A stretch of 64,000 nt of DNA from Rhizobium viscosum (GCF_014873945.1 NZ_JADBEC010000001.1:1426001-1490000), one strand, 5' to 3'. Counted from the first letter of the stretch, positions 42,709 to 51,911 are shown. Notes: generated from the sequence alone by a model not told the origin. Numbers and translations are program-made.

Positions 42709-45048
42709 ATGTTCATTTTCAGAATGAAATCGCTTGCGGCGAAGCTCATCGTCATTACCGGTGCCGCCATTGCACTGGTGCTTGTCGTTTCGAACCTCTT
42801 CCTCATCGACCAGACCCGTAACCGCGTCCAGACCCTGACGCTGGATCAGGCCAACTCGGAAGCCAAATCGATCGCCAATGAGATTGCAGTCAATGTCGGG
42901 GAGCTCGCGAGCGCTGCCCGCACCATGTCGGGCGTCGTCGGACGCGGGCATGAAGGCAAGATCCTCGACCGCAAGGGCATCATCAGCATTTTGAAGGCCA
43001 ATCTCGAACAGAACGCTTTCGCCTTCGGCAGCTGGTTCTGCGAGCAGCTTGGCGCCTTCGACGGCAAGACCACGGAAATCGCCAACAACAACGACGAAGG
43101 CACGAACAAAGTCGGCGCCTTCACGCCCTACTGGTCGAAGAACAGGACCGGCGACATCCAGTTCTCGACCTTTGACAACGATTATACCGCCGAATGGTGG
43201 AAGCTTGCTGCCAACAGCGGCAAGGGCGCGATCACTGCGCCCTACCTCGCCGAAGGCACTGACGTTCCGACCCTGCTGACGTCCATTGCCTATCCGGTTA
43301 TGTCCGGAGGCAAGATGATCGGCGTGGAAGGCGTCGATATTTCGCTGAAGTCGCTCACCGACAAGGTGCAGGCGCTGCGCCCCTTCGGCTCTGGTCGCGT
43401 GACGCTGATCGCCCAGAACGGCAACTGGATCGTCGCTCCGAGCCCCGACCTGATGTCCAAGCCCTATGGCGACAACCCTGGCTCGGCTGACGTGAAGGCT
43501 GCGCTTTCGTCCATGAAGGTCGGCCTCGTCAAGAATCTCAGCTTCGATGGGCTCGATCCGTTCGACCGCGTCGTCTATCCCTTCGCAGTGCCCGGCCTGA
43601 ATGCCAACTGGGTCGTGCTGGTCGACGTTCCGCACATGGCGATGAATGCGCCTGTTCAGGACCAGACCTTCATGATGATCGTCAACGGCATCATTGTGCT
43701 CGGTGCCGTGCTGCTCGCCCTCTACTTCGCCGTCCGCTCGTTTGTTCAGCGCCCGCTCGCAGGCCTGGTTTCCAGCGTCAAGGCACTGAGCGACGGAAAA
43801 TACGACGAAACGGTCGCCGGCCAGAACCGCGCCGACGAAATCGGCTCGGTCGCCAAGGCTCTTGAAGGCTTCCGCTTCACGCTTGCCGATACGCAGCGTC
43901 TTGAAGCCGAGGCCGACAATCAGCGCCTTGCTGCCGAAACCGAACGCGGCCGCTCGGAATCGGAGCGCCAACAATCGGTCAGCCTGCAACGTCACATCGT
44001 CTCGATCGTCGGTGCAGGCCTTTCCGAACTGTCGCAAGGCAATCTCGGCCATCGCATTACAGAGGAATTCCCCGGCGAATACGGCAAGCTGAAGCAGGAC
44101 TTCAATGCCGCTCTGGCAAGCCTGGAGGAGACCATCAATACGATGAGCCTCAGCGTCGTCAATATCGGCTCCGGTACGGGCGAAATCAGCAATAGCGCAT
44201 CCGACCTTGCCAAGCGTACCGAGCAGCAGGCGGCAAGCCTGGAAGAGACGGCAGCAGCGCTCAACGAGCTGACCGCCCAGGTCAATTCCAGCGCCGAGAA
44301 CGCCCGTACGGCAGCTGACAACGTCAATCTCGCCTGCGAGGACGCCGAGAAATCAGGTGAAGTGGTGCAGAAGGCGATTGCCTCCATGCACGGTATCGAA
44401 CAGTCCTCAACGGAAGTTTCGCGCATCATCGGCGTTATCGACGAGATCGCTTTCCAGACAAATCTTCTGGCTCTGAACGCCGGTGTCGAAGCGGCCCGCG
44501 CCGGTGAAGCAGGCAAGGGCTTTGCTGTCGTCGCACAGGAAGTCCGGGAACTCGCTCAGCGTTCGGCAAATGCCGCCAAGGAGATCAAGACGCTCATCAA
44601 CACCTCGGCCGTCCAGGTCAAGGAAGGCGTCGATCTCGTTGGCCGAGCGGGCGAGACGCTGCACAAGATCGCCGAGCAGGTGATGGGCATCAACGGCCTC
44701 ATCCGTCAGATCTCGGCCTCGGCCAGCGAACAGGCCGTCGGCCTGAAGGAGATCAATCAGGCCGTGAACCAGATGGACCAGGTCACGCAGCAGAACGCCG
44801 CGATGGTGGAAGAGACCACTGCAGCCAGCGTAACGCTGAACGACGAGGCTCAGACGCTGAAGACACTGGTCGCCCGCTTCCGCGTCTCCGGCCAGGGAAA
44901 TACCGCGGCAGCACTGCGCTCCACCGCACAGCAGATGCGCGCACCGGCTGCGCCGGCACCACGCGCGGCCGCTCCGGCACCGCGCCGGGCCGTTGCCCAG
45001 TCTCGCGGCTCAGCCGCTGTTGCCCAGGACAATTGGGAAGAGTTCTGA
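42709..45048 (+). CDS. Methyl-accepting chemotaxis protein with dCache sensor and NWEEF tail
   Basis: 779 residues from ATG 42709 (GAGG 5 bases upstream); the in-frame extension upstream is not homologous. TM1 lies at about residues 10-30 and TM2 at about 320-345. Between them is a periplasmic dCache-type sensor of about 280 residues (FAFGSWFCEQLGAFDGKT, ISLKSLTDKVQALRPFGSG). A HAMP domain, coiled coils and the signalling tip EIAFQTNLLALNAGVEAARA follow. An Ala/Pro-rich linker leads to the terminal NWEEF pentapeptide for CheR/CheB docking. Ligand unknown; dCache domains often bind amino acids or carboxylates. Confidence 0.93.
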   Translation: MFIFRMKSLAAKLIVITGAAIALVLVVSNLFLIDQTRNRVQTLTLDQANSEAKSIANEIAVNVGELASAARTMSGVVGRGHEGKILDRKGIISILKANLEQNAFAFGSWFCEQLGAFDGKTTEIANNNDEGTNKVGAFTPYWSKNRTGDIQFSTFDNDYTAEWWKLAANSGKGAITAPYLAEGTDVPTLLTSIAYPVMSGGKMIGVEGVDISLKSLTDKVQALRPFGSGRVTLIAQNGNWIVAPSPDLMSKPYGDNPGSADVKAALSSMKVGLVKNLSFDGLDPFDRVVYPFAVPGLNANWVVLVDVPHMAMNAPVQDQTFMMIVNGIIVLGAVLLALYFAVRSFVQRPLAGLVSSVKALSDGKYDETVAGQNRADEIGSVAKALEGFRFTLADTQRLEAEADNQRLAAETERGRSESERQQSVSLQRHIVSIVGAGLSELSQGNLGHRITEEFPGEYGKLKQDFNAALASLEETINTMSLSVVNIGSGTGEISNSASDLAKRTEQQAASLEETAAALNELTAQVNSSAENARTAADNVNLACEDAEKSGEVVQKAIASMHGIEQSSTEVSRIIGVIDEIAFQTNLLALNAGVEAARAGEAGKGFAVVAQEVRELAQRSANAAKEIKTLINTSAVQVKEGVDLVGRAGETLHKIAEQVMGINGLIRQISASASEQAVGLKEINQAVNQMDQVTQQNAAMVEETTAASVTLNDEAQTLKTLVARFRVSGQGNTAAALRSTAQQMRAPAAPAPRAAAPAPRRAVAQSRGSAAVAQDNWEEF

Positions 45049-45067
45049 TTGCTGATCGCACGACAAG

Positions 45068-45098
45068 AAAAAGGCGCCTGATCGCTCAGGCGCCTTTT
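45068..45098. terminator. Bidirectional terminator between the chemoreceptor gene and ptsN
   Basis: AAAAAGGCGCCTGA pairs with TCAGGCGCCTTTT around TCGC, a perfect stem with A and T runs on both sides for two convergent genes. Confidence 0.92.
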
Positions 45099-45124
45099 CT
45101 GCATTCCGGGTAGATCGCCGGTCG

Positions 45125-45589
45125 TCAGGCAGCGTTCGACGTCTGCTCTTCATTGAGGAAGGCATAAATCGCCGAAGCGGAATCGGTCGCGCGCAGCTTG
45201 GCGACCAGATCGTGGTCGCGCAGGACGCGGGCGATGCGCGAAAGCGCCTTCAGATGATCGGCACCGGCGCCTTCCGGCGCCAGAAGCAGAAACACCAGAT
45301 CGACCGGCTGGTCGTCCAGCGCTTCGAAATCGACGGGCTGTTCCAGCCGGGCGAAAATACCGACAATGGAGTGGATATTGACGAGCTTGCCGTGGGGAAT
45401 GGCGATGCCGTTGCCGACACCGGTCGAGCCCAGACGTTCGCGCTGCAGGATCACATCGAAAATTTCCCGCTCGGAAAGCCCCGTAGTCCTGGAGGCTTTT
45501 GCTGCCAATTCCTGAAGCAACTGTTTCTTGGAATTTACCCTGAGAGCGGGAATGATCGCATCCTGGTGCAGCAAATCTGCCAATGCCAT
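45125..45589 (-). CDS. ptsN: Nitrogen-regulatory PTS enzyme IIA (EIIA-Ntr)
   Basis: 154 residues. The phosphorylated histidine is in GNGIAIPHGK (about residue 66), and the fold pattern VGIFARLEQPVDFEALDDQPV is that of PTS EIIA type 2 domains. In rhizobia EIIA-Ntr links nitrogen and carbon status to transport and potassium homeostasis. It is the last gene of the lptCAB-rpoN-hpf-ptsN series and is preceded by a large hairpin. The ATG follows AAGGAAAAAGAA. Confidence 0.94.
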   Translation of the reverse strand: MALADLLHQDAIIPALRVNSKKQLLQELAAKASRTTGLSEREIFDVILQRERLGSTGVGNGIAIPHGKLVNIHSIVGIFARLEQPVDFEALDDQPVDLVFLLLAPEGAGADHLKALSRIARVLRDHDLVAKLRATDSASAIYAFLNEEQTSNAA

Positions 45590-45611
45590 TTCTTTTTCCT
45601 TCTGTCGCCAA

Positions 45612-45661
45612 GATCAGGCGTCCGGGGGAGCAGCACCTTGCGCTGCTCCCCCGTCCTGATC
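45612..45661 (-). other. Large stem-loop between hpf and ptsN
   Basis: GGGGGAGCAGC (45624-45634) pairs perfectly with GCTGCTCCCCC (45642-45652). Outer arms GATCAGG and CCTGATC extend it. It begins immediately after the hpf stop and there is no following T-run, so it looks like an intercistronic processing or stability element rather than a full terminator. Confidence 0.6.
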
Positions 45662-46243
45662 TCAGCCTTTGATATTGGCCGAATCGATCCAGCCAATATT
45701 TCCGTCATGACGACGGTAAACGATGTTGAGCTGTTCCTTGCCGGGACTGCGGAACAGGAGAAGCGGCTCGTCGGTCATGTCGAGCGCCATGACGGCGGTT
45801 GCGACGGACATCGTCTTGAGCTGCTTGGTGCTTTCGGCGACGATGGCCGGAGCGAAATCGTCCGGGACCTCGTCTTCATGATCGGGAACCGCATCCATGA
45901 CGGTATAAGCGACTTCTGCAAAGCCGTTACCGTTCACATGATTTCCAGCGTGGTGATCCTTGAGCTTCCGCTTGTAGCGGCGCAGGCGCTTCTCGATACG
46001 CTCGGATGCCGCATCAAAGGCAATCTGCGGATCCATGGCCTCGCCTGCCGCATGCAGCACGACGCCACTATCGAGATGGAGCTTGCAATCGGCGGAAAAA
46101 CGAGAGTTCGACTTTTCCACGATCACCTGACCGGAATATCCCCCGTCGAAGTATTTCGTGACGGCCAAACCAATTTGGTCCTCGATCTTTTGACGGAAGG
46201 AGTCACCAATTTCCATATGTTTACCGGATACACGCACACTCAT
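45662..46243 (-). CDS. hpf: Ribosome hibernation promoting factor, long form
   Basis: 193 residues from ATG 46243 (MSVRVSGKHMEIGDSF; AAGGG upstream). The N-terminal S30AE domain (about 1-105, with basic RIEKRLRRYKRKLKDHH) binds the decoding region of the 30S subunit. After an acidic linker, the C-terminal domain (about 135-193, MTDEPLLLFRSPGKEQLN) mediates 100S dimer formation. This makes it the long HPF type. The gene is between rpoN and ptsN as in most alphaproteobacteria, and has its own sigma-70 promoter. Confidence 0.95.
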   Translation of the reverse strand: MSVRVSGKHMEIGDSFRQKIEDQIGLAVTKYFDGGYSGQVIVEKSNSRFSADCKLHLDSGVVLHAAGEAMDPQIAFDAASERIEKRLRRYKRKLKDHHAGNHVNGNGFAEVAYTVMDAVPDHEDEVPDDFAPAIVAESTKQLKTMSVATAVMALDMTDEPLLLFRSPGKEQLNIVYRRHDGNIGWIDSANIKG

Positions 46244-46244
46244 G

Positions 46245-46566
46245 GAGTTTCCCTTCTTATGGTCGTTTGCGAGTATCAGTTTACGCCAAGCCTCAACCTC
46301 ATCCAAGCACTTCGCGCAATCTCAAGCAAGATGAGCTCAAGTCTGCGTGTCCCTGGTGCCTTGAGGATGATGGGGATAATGTACGGATGCCCTTCGCCGC
46401 TCCGATTGCGGCGGGCTTCTAGCGACAGCCTCCCGGAAAGTCAATAGCCCGGCACAGAGAGGCCTAGCATACGCGGAAAACGTGCGCTGAATATCCCATG
46501 AAATAAGGATATCTGCGCCATCAACGGTTCCAGGCGACAATCATTGGCTCGCCCCGACGTTGCAAG
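46245..46566. other. Intergenic region between rpoN and hpf
   Basis: About 320 bp. It holds the hpf promoter listed separately and a long leader of roughly 170 bases before the hpf ATG. I see no coding sequence. Confidence 0.5.
46417..46444 (-). promoter_or_regulatory. Sigma-70 type promoter of hpf-ptsN
   Basis: On the minus strand TTGACT (46444-46439), a 16-base spacer, then CTAGAA (46422-46417). The -10 resembles the CTA-rich form frequent in rhizobia. It lies about 175 bp upstream of the hpf ATG. Confidence 0.6.
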
Positions 46567-48114
46567 TCAGAAACCGGCGACCTTGGCCAGTGCGCGCTTT
46601 TCTCTGCGGCGTTGAACGGAAGAGGCAATGTTCATCGCCTCGCGGTATTTGGCGACCGTGCGACGGGCGAGATCTATGCCACCCTTCTTGAGCATTTCGA
46701 CGATGTCATCGTCGGAGAGTACCGCATCGGGGCTTTCCTGCATGATCAGCGCGCGGATCTTGTGGCGAACTGCTTCAGCGGAATGGCTGTCACCGCCCTC
46801 GACGGCGCTGATCGAGACGGTGAAGAAATATTTGAGCTCGAAGAGGCCGCGCGGCGTGAGCATGTATTTATTCGAGGTGACGCGGCTGACCGTCGATTCA
46901 TGCATCTTGATGGCCTCGGCCACCGTTTTCAGGTTCAGCGGCCGCAGATGATCGACGCCGTGCAGGAGGAAGGCATCCTGCTGCCGCACGATCTCGCTTG
47001 CGACCTTCATGATGGTCTTGGCGCGCTGATCCAGGCTGCGCGTCAGCCAATTGGCGCTCTGCAGGCACTCAGAGAGGAAGGCGTGATCCTCGCCGTTCTT
47101 CGCAACGCGCGAAAAATAGGACTGATTGACGAGGACCCGCGGCAGCGTATCCGGATTGAGTTCGACCAGCCAGGCGCCATCCGAGGAGGGGCGGACCACG
47201 ACGTCAGGCATGATCGCCTCTGAAACGCCAGTCTCGAAACCGCTGCCGGGCTTCGGATTGAGCTGGCGAATTTCGGCGAGCATATCGAGCAGATCTTCCT
47301 CATCGACGCCGCAAAGGCGCTTCAGGGTAACAAAGTCACGCCGTGCCAACAGTTCAAGATTTTCGACCAGCGCCTGCATGGCGGGATCGAGACGATCCTT
47401 CTGGCGAAGCTGAATCGCCAGACATTCGGCAAGACTACGGGCAAAGACGCCGGGCGGATCGAGCGTCTGCAACGCTGAGAGCACGCGCTCGATGTCTTCT
47501 GCATCGGTACCGAGACGCTCGCCGGCTTCCGCCACATCTGCCTGCAGATAGCCGGCATCGTCGAGCTGATCGACCAGATTCTGGGCAATCAGGCGATCGG
47601 CCATATCGGGCAATATGAAGGGTATCTGTTGGGCAAGATGGTCGCGCAAGGAGACCTGACCGGCGACGAAATCATCGAGATCGTAATTGTCAGCACCCTC
47701 AGTGCTGCCCGGCATGGATTTCCACTGGCTGATGAGTTCGGGTGCGTCGAGTCGCTGCGGCGCGCCGTCATCGGGAAAGACATTGGTGTAATTGGCATCC
47801 AGCTCGTCACTCAGCCGGCTTGAGCTGCCATTATCGTACCAGTCGCCGGACAGCGTTTCGCCACGATCCTCATATTCGCCATCACCCGCATCATCCGTTT
47901 GCTGGGGGTATGATTCGTCTGCAGCCTCGCCGCGTTCGCCGGTCTCGCCCTCGCCCGACGGAAATTCCAGAAGCGGGTTCTTCTCCACTTCCTGGGCAAT
48001 GAACTGAGTGAGTTCGACATGCGTCATCTGCAGCAACTGGATGGATTGCATCAGTTGCGGTGTCATCACCAGGGACTGGTTCTGTCGCAGAAAAAGATTG
48101 GCAGACAGGGCCAT
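46567..48114 (-). CDS. rpoN: RNA polymerase sigma-54 factor
   Basis: 515 residues. Region I (LFLRQNQSLVMTPQLMQSIQLLQMTHVEL, Gln/Leu-rich; given here only as a description of positions 7-35) is the activator-contact segment. An acidic region II follows (about 50-110). The core-binding domain and HTH come next, and the RpoN box ARRTVAKYRE is at about 483-492. Sigma-54 directs nitrogen-assimilation and fixation genes with enhancer-binding activators. Placement after lptB is standard in rhizobia. An imperfect -24/-12-like element lies 45 bp upstream. Confidence 0.97.
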   Translation of the reverse strand: MALSANLFLRQNQSLVMTPQLMQSIQLLQMTHVELTQFIAQEVEKNPLLEFPSGEGETGERGEAADESYPQQTDDAGDGEYEDRGETLSGDWYDNGSSSRLSDELDANYTNVFPDDGAPQRLDAPELISQWKSMPGSTEGADNYDLDDFVAGQVSLRDHLAQQIPFILPDMADRLIAQNLVDQLDDAGYLQADVAEAGERLGTDAEDIERVLSALQTLDPPGVFARSLAECLAIQLRQKDRLDPAMQALVENLELLARRDFVTLKRLCGVDEEDLLDMLAEIRQLNPKPGSGFETGVSEAIMPDVVVRPSSDGAWLVELNPDTLPRVLVNQSYFSRVAKNGEDHAFLSECLQSANWLTRSLDQRAKTIMKVASEIVRQQDAFLLHGVDHLRPLNLKTVAEAIKMHESTVSRVTSNKYMLTPRGLFELKYFFTVSISAVEGGDSHSAEAVRHKIRALIMQESPDAVLSDDDIVEMLKKGGIDLARRTVAKYREAMNIASSVQRRREKRALAKVAGF

Positions 48115-48158
48115 GGCGGACGCGAAACTCCCTCGACTCCTCCTGGAAACCGCGTCTG

Positions 48159-48175
48159 ATCAAGGTTTCAGGCCA
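48159..48175 (-). promoter_or_regulatory. Imperfect sigma-54-like -24/-12 element upstream of rpoN
   Basis: On the minus strand TGGCCTGAAACCTTGAT fits TGGC...TTG with correct spacing, but the -12 dinucleotide is GA instead of GC. It lies 45-61 bp before the rpoN ATG. It may be a weak autoregulatory site or chance. Confidence 0.25.
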
Positions 48176-48270
48176 CGGAATTCCGAGTTGGCCCAAAAAT
48201 TGCTTTTTTATCCTATTTGGTCAAGCGGAACCTATGTCGCAGCCGCAATTTTCTGTCGTCCAGGACCGGT

Positions 48271-49071
48271 TCAGAGACTGAAATTGTCGCCCAAGTAGAG
48301 CCGGCGCACTTCCGGATTGTTGACGATATCGTTCGCGCGTCCATGGGTCAGCACTTCGCCTGCATGGATAATATAGGCTCGGTCGATCAGCCCCAACGTC
48401 TCACGCACATTGTGGTCGGTGATGAGAACGCCGATGCCGCGTGCCGTCAAATGATGCACGAGGTTCTGAATATCGGCAACAGAGATCGGGTCGACGCCGG
48501 CAAAAGGCTCGTCGAGCAGCATGAAGGTCGGGTCGGTCGCAAGCGCGCGGGCAATTTCCAGGCGCCGGCGCTCACCACCCGAGAGAGCCACGGCGGCACT
48601 CTTGCGGAGCTTCGCGATGTGAAACTCCTCGAGCAGTTCGTCAAGCTTGCGCTCACGCGCCGCCTTGTCCTTTTCATGAACCTCGAGGACGGCGCGGATA
48701 TTCTCCTCCACCGTCAGTCCGCGGAAGATCGAGGCTTCCTGCGGCAGGTAGCCGACGCCGAGGCGGGAGCGACGATACATGGGCATCGTCGTCACGTCGT
48801 TGCCGTCGATTTCGATCGTTCCCTCATCAACAGGCACGAGGCCGGTGATCATGTAAAAACAGGTGGTCTTGCCGGCGCCGTTCGGTCCGAGGAGACCCAC
48901 AGCCTCACCACGCCGCACGACCAGCGAAACACCATTGACGACACGTCGCGTCGCATAGGTCTTGGTCAGACCGCGTGCGATCAGCGTGCCCTGATAACGG
49001 GCCTTGTCGACAGGAGCGGCGGCTTCCGTCGCGGCTCTGCCGGACTTGGTGGATAAGGAGAATAACTTCAC
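48271..49071 (-). CDS. lptB: Lipopolysaccharide export ABC transporter ATP-binding protein
   Basis: 266 residues if begun at the GTG 49071 just after the lptA stop; an in-frame ATG at 49164 would overlap lptA by 77 bp and add 31 unconserved residues. ATPase motifs are Walker A GPNGAGKTT, the signature LSGGERRR, Walker B FMLLDEP and the switch His in LITDHNVRETL. LptB2 powers extraction of LPS from the inner membrane with LptFG and passes it to LptC and LptA, whose genes lie immediately upstream. Confidence 0.95.
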   Translation of the reverse strand: MKLFSLSTKSGRAATEAAAPVDKARYQGTLIARGLTKTYATRRVVNGVSLVVRRGEAVGLLGPNGAGKTTCFYMITGLVPVDEGTIEIDGNDVTTMPMYRRSRLGVGYLPQEASIFRGLTVEENIRAVLEVHEKDKAARERKLDELLEEFHIAKLRKSAAVALSGGERRRLEIARALATDPTFMLLDEPFAGVDPISVADIQNLVHHLTARGIGVLITDHNVRETLGLIDRAYIIHAGEVLTHGRANDIVNNPEVRRLYLGDNFSL

Positions 49072-49087
49072 GTGAAAGGCCGACTTC

Positions 49088-49729
49088 TCAGTTCTGCTTT
49101 GGCTGCTGACTCGGCTGCGATTTCGGGTCGAGCTGAATCTGGACACGACCACCGCAGCTTTCAAGCTCTGCCTGACCGGTCGCCATGTGAACCGTGAGCT
49201 GGCAGCCGGTAAAGACGTTCGGGCCGTCGGTGAGCACGACCTTCTTGCCGGTGAGGATGAAGGTCTGCGAGGTCATGTCGAAATTGCCATCATCGGCGGT
49301 CGCAGTCTGCGTTCCCGAGGTCAGGTAGACCTTATCGGTCACCAGGATCTTGTCGATGTCTGCACTGCCCGAGGCAAGCGAATTCGACTGTTCTGCGGCG
49401 GTCTGTGCTGGCTGGGCAGCAGGTGCTGCAGCGCCACCCGTTGCGGGCTGCTTCGCCTTGTCCTTGTAATAGACCGTCATTTTGCCGGCCTGCAGCGTCG
49501 TCGTGCCCTGGACGACCTTGACGTCGCCGGTGAAGAGCGCCGTATGTTCCTGATCGTGGATTTCCAGCTTGTTGCTTTCAATCTGGATCGGCTGATCGCT
49601 CGAAAGCTTCATGCCAGGCATCGTCGTCGACTGGGCGGTCGCTCCCGCGACCGACAGGACGAAGGCAAGCGTGCCGGTGATGAAAGCTACGCCAGTCTTG
49701 CAAGTTGAAATGCGACAATCTTTTGTCAT
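49088..49729 (-). CDS. lptA: Lipopolysaccharide transport periplasmic protein LptA
   Basis: 213 residues from ATG 49729. A signal peptide (about 1-35, ending ATAQ) precedes an OstA/LptA jelly-roll domain: QPIQIESNKLEIHDQEHTA, FTGDVKVVQGTTTLQAGKM and VYLTSGTQTATADDG. An Ala/Pro/Gln-rich insert lies at about 105-130. LptA forms the bridge carrying LPS across the periplasm. It is between lptC (13 bp upstream) and lptB (16 bp downstream). Confidence 0.93.
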   Translation of the reverse strand: MTKDCRISTCKTGVAFITGTLAFVLSVAGATAQSTTMPGMKLSSDQPIQIESNKLEIHDQEHTALFTGDVKVVQGTTTLQAGKMTVYYKDKAKQPATGGAAAPAAQPAQTAAEQSNSLASGSADIDKILVTDKVYLTSGTQTATADDGNFDMTSQTFILTGKKVVLTDGPNVFTGCQLTVHMATGQAELESCGGRVQIQLDPKSQPSQQPKQN

Positions 49730-49742
49730 TTGACCCGGCTCT

Positions 49743-50408
49743 TTAGGTGCCCTGTTTATGGATGGTGGATGAATCAACATTCATGCGAACATTCCCCTCG
49801 AATGTGATCACGCGCCCCTTATCTGTTATATTGAGGGTCTGCGCAACAATCGAAGCATTGTCCTTGGTAATTCTGACGGGATCGTCCGTCGACATGTTTC
49901 CGCCCTTGATATCAAGGTGGGCGGACTGAAAATGCGCAACGAGACCGCTGCTCAAAACGAGCGTGAACGGCGCCGTCATATGCAGGCTATCCGTGGCACG
50001 ATTGAAATCCGCCGTCGCCGCGGTAACGCGGGCCATCAAGCCATCATTCATCGGCACGGCAGCCTTGATCGTCTCCAGCGTGATGAAGTCGGGATTGCGG
50101 ATATCCTGCAGCGCGCGTTCGGCGAGCATCGAATAGTTGATGCCATCGGAGTTGCGGCCGGCGATTGCCGGCTTTTCCATCACGACCTTGCCATTCTCGA
50201 TTTTGGCGCCCTCGATCTTGATGGTTTCCGGCAGGTAAGTGCGGATCACCGAGACCGCAATGAAGATGAGGGAAATGATAATGGCTGCACCCGGCAGCAA
50301 GAACTTCAGCCGGCGGACACGCGCGGAATGGAACCGGGCAAGGCCATAGGCACTGTCCTTTGGCCCCGCGTATGCGGGCTTCCCGTTGTTCCTGAGGGTA
50401 TCGAGCAT
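49743..50408 (-). CDS. lptC: Lipopolysaccharide export protein LptC
   Basis: 221 residues from ATG 50408 (MLDTLRNNGKPAYAG). One membrane span at about 37-58 (FLLPGAAIIISLIFIAVSVI) anchors a periplasmic LptC domain with paired strands KIEGAKIENGKVVMEKP and NVRMNVDSSTIHKQGT near the end. LptC receives LPS from the LptBFG extractor and hands it to LptA. It is the first gene of the lptCAB-rpoN run and is divergent from sppA. Confidence 0.9.
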   Translation of the reverse strand: MLDTLRNNGKPAYAGPKDSAYGLARFHSARVRRLKFLLPGAAIIISLIFIAVSVIRTYLPETIKIEGAKIENGKVVMEKPAIAGRNSDGINYSMLAERALQDIRNPDFITLETIKAAVPMNDGLMARVTAATADFNRATDSLHMTAPFTLVLSSGLVAHFQSAHLDIKGGNMSTDDPVRITKDNASIVAQTLNITDKGRVITFEGNVRMNVDSSTIHKQGT

Positions 50409-50630
50409 ATGCCTGGTCCGTGTGTGATGATCGTGCCGCTTATATAGCAATGCCGGGCGCCAATCACAGTTCGTTTCGCATTATTACATTGGCTTGCCAA
50501 TATGGATTTTTTTCTGCAACAAGCAACTAAACTGAAAATAGCAGGTTCCCGGGGCATTTTCTCGCGCCAGCTTGCACCTTATCTCCCCAGCGGCGGGCAC
50601 CGCCGTTGGATTTCGTCTCTGGAGGTTGGA

Positions 50631-51581
50631 ATGGACAGCTCGATCATCGCAGACCGCCGGCTGCTGCGCCGCAGACTTGGCTTCTGGCGCCTTGCCGCGG
50701 TCGTGCTGCTCGTCGCGCTCGGCTTTGCGCTTTATAATTTTGCGTTCGGCGAAGGCAGCACCGCACGGCCCCATATCGCCCACGTGACGATCTCCGGCCT
50801 GATCACCGATGATGACGAGCTCCTCGAGCGGTTGGAAAAGATCAAGGAGAATGATCAGGTCAAGGCGGTCGTGATCTCGATCTCCTCGCCCGGCGGCACG
50901 ACCTTTGGCGGCGAAAAGATCTTCAAGGCGATCCGGGCGATTGCGGAGAAGAAGCCCGTCGTCTCCGACGTCAGGACACTTGCTGCCTCCGCCGGCTATA
51001 TGATTGCGACGGCCGGCGATACGATTATCGCCGGCGAAAGCTCGATCACCGGCTCGATCGGCGTCATCTTCCAATACCCGCAGGTCCAGCCGCTGCTCGA
51101 CAAGCTCGGCGTCTCACTGCAGGAGATCAAATCCTCTCCGCTCAAGGCCGAGCCCTCGCCGTTCCACGATACCAGTGAAGAAGCCAAGGCCATGATCCGC
51201 AACATGGTTCTCGACAGCTATGACTGGTTCGTCAACCTCGTTGCCGACCGGCGCAAATTGCCGCACGACGAGGTGCTGAAGCTTGCCGACGGAACGATCT
51301 ATACGGGCCGGCAGGCGCTCAAGGTGAAGCTCATTGACGCCGTCGGTGGACAGCCCGAAATTCGCGCCTATCTGACCTCGCGAAACGTCAGCGACAAGCT
51401 GCCGGTCGTCGACTGGGACAAGAAGAGCAACACGCCGTTTCTGCTCGCTGGGGCTGTTTCGCGGTTGATTACGATCCTCGGTTATGGTGATCTTGTCAAA
51501 AGTCAGGATCTTAACGGCATCCTGCCCCCAAAGTTGCTCCTTGACGGGCTGCTTTCAGTTTGGCAGGTTGGCCAGGATTGA
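50631..51581 (+). CDS. sppA: Signal peptide peptidase SppA
   Basis: 316 residues from ATG 50631 (TGGAGG 7 bases upstream). One N-terminal membrane span (about 20-42) precedes an S49 serine protease domain. Recognisable parts are ISSPGGTTFGGEKIF, the region with the catalytic Ser GESSITGSIGVIFQ, and TGRQALKVKLID. SppA degrades cleaved signal peptides in the membrane. The short single-domain form is usual for alphaproteobacteria. ihfB follows after 30 bp. Confidence 0.94.
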   Translation: MDSSIIADRRLLRRRLGFWRLAAVVLLVALGFALYNFAFGEGSTARPHIAHVTISGLITDDDELLERLEKIKENDQVKAVVISISSPGGTTFGGEKIFKAIRAIAEKKPVVSDVRTLAASAGYMIATAGDTIIAGESSITGSIGVIFQYPQVQPLLDKLGVSLQEIKSSPLKAEPSPFHDTSEEAKAMIRNMVLDSYDWFVNLVADRRKLPHDEVLKLADGTIYTGRQALKVKLIDAVGGQPEIRAYLTSRNVSDKLPVVDWDKKSNTPFLLAGAVSRLITILGYGDLVKSQDLNGILPPKLLLDGLLSVWQVGQD

Positions 51582-51611
51582 ATAAGAAATCAATAATTTA
51601 AGGGGGCGACC

Positions 51612-51911
51612 GTGATCAAGTCCGAATTGGTGCAGATTGTTGCGGCACGCAATCCGCATCTCTACCACCGCGATGTCGAAAATATCGTCAATGCGGTCCT
51701 CGACGAGATCACTGATGCGCTTGCCGCCGGCAACCGCGTCGAACTGCGCGGTTTCGGCGCATTTTCAGTAAAGAACCGCCCTTCCCGCTCCGGCCGCAAC
51801 CCGCGCACTGGTGATACCGTTTTCGTCGAGGAGAAGTGGGTCCCCTTCTTCAAGACCGGCAAGGAACTGCGCGAGCGCCTGAACCCCGGACAGGCCGACG
51901 AAGAGGATTGA
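51612..51911 (+). CDS. ihfB: Integration host factor beta subunit
   Basis: 99 residues. The DNA-binding beta-arm signature [20 protein letters not shown] is that of the HU/IHF family, with the intercalating Pro in [26 protein letters not shown] at the start matches IHF-beta. With IHF-alpha (elsewhere) it bends DNA and is required by many sigma-54 promoters. It is directly downstream of sppA. Confidence 0.95.
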   Translation: MIKSELVQIVAARNPHLYHRDVENIVNAVLDEITDALAAGNRVELRGFGAFSVKNRPSRSGRNPRTGDTVFVEEKWVPFFKTGKELRERLNPGQADEED

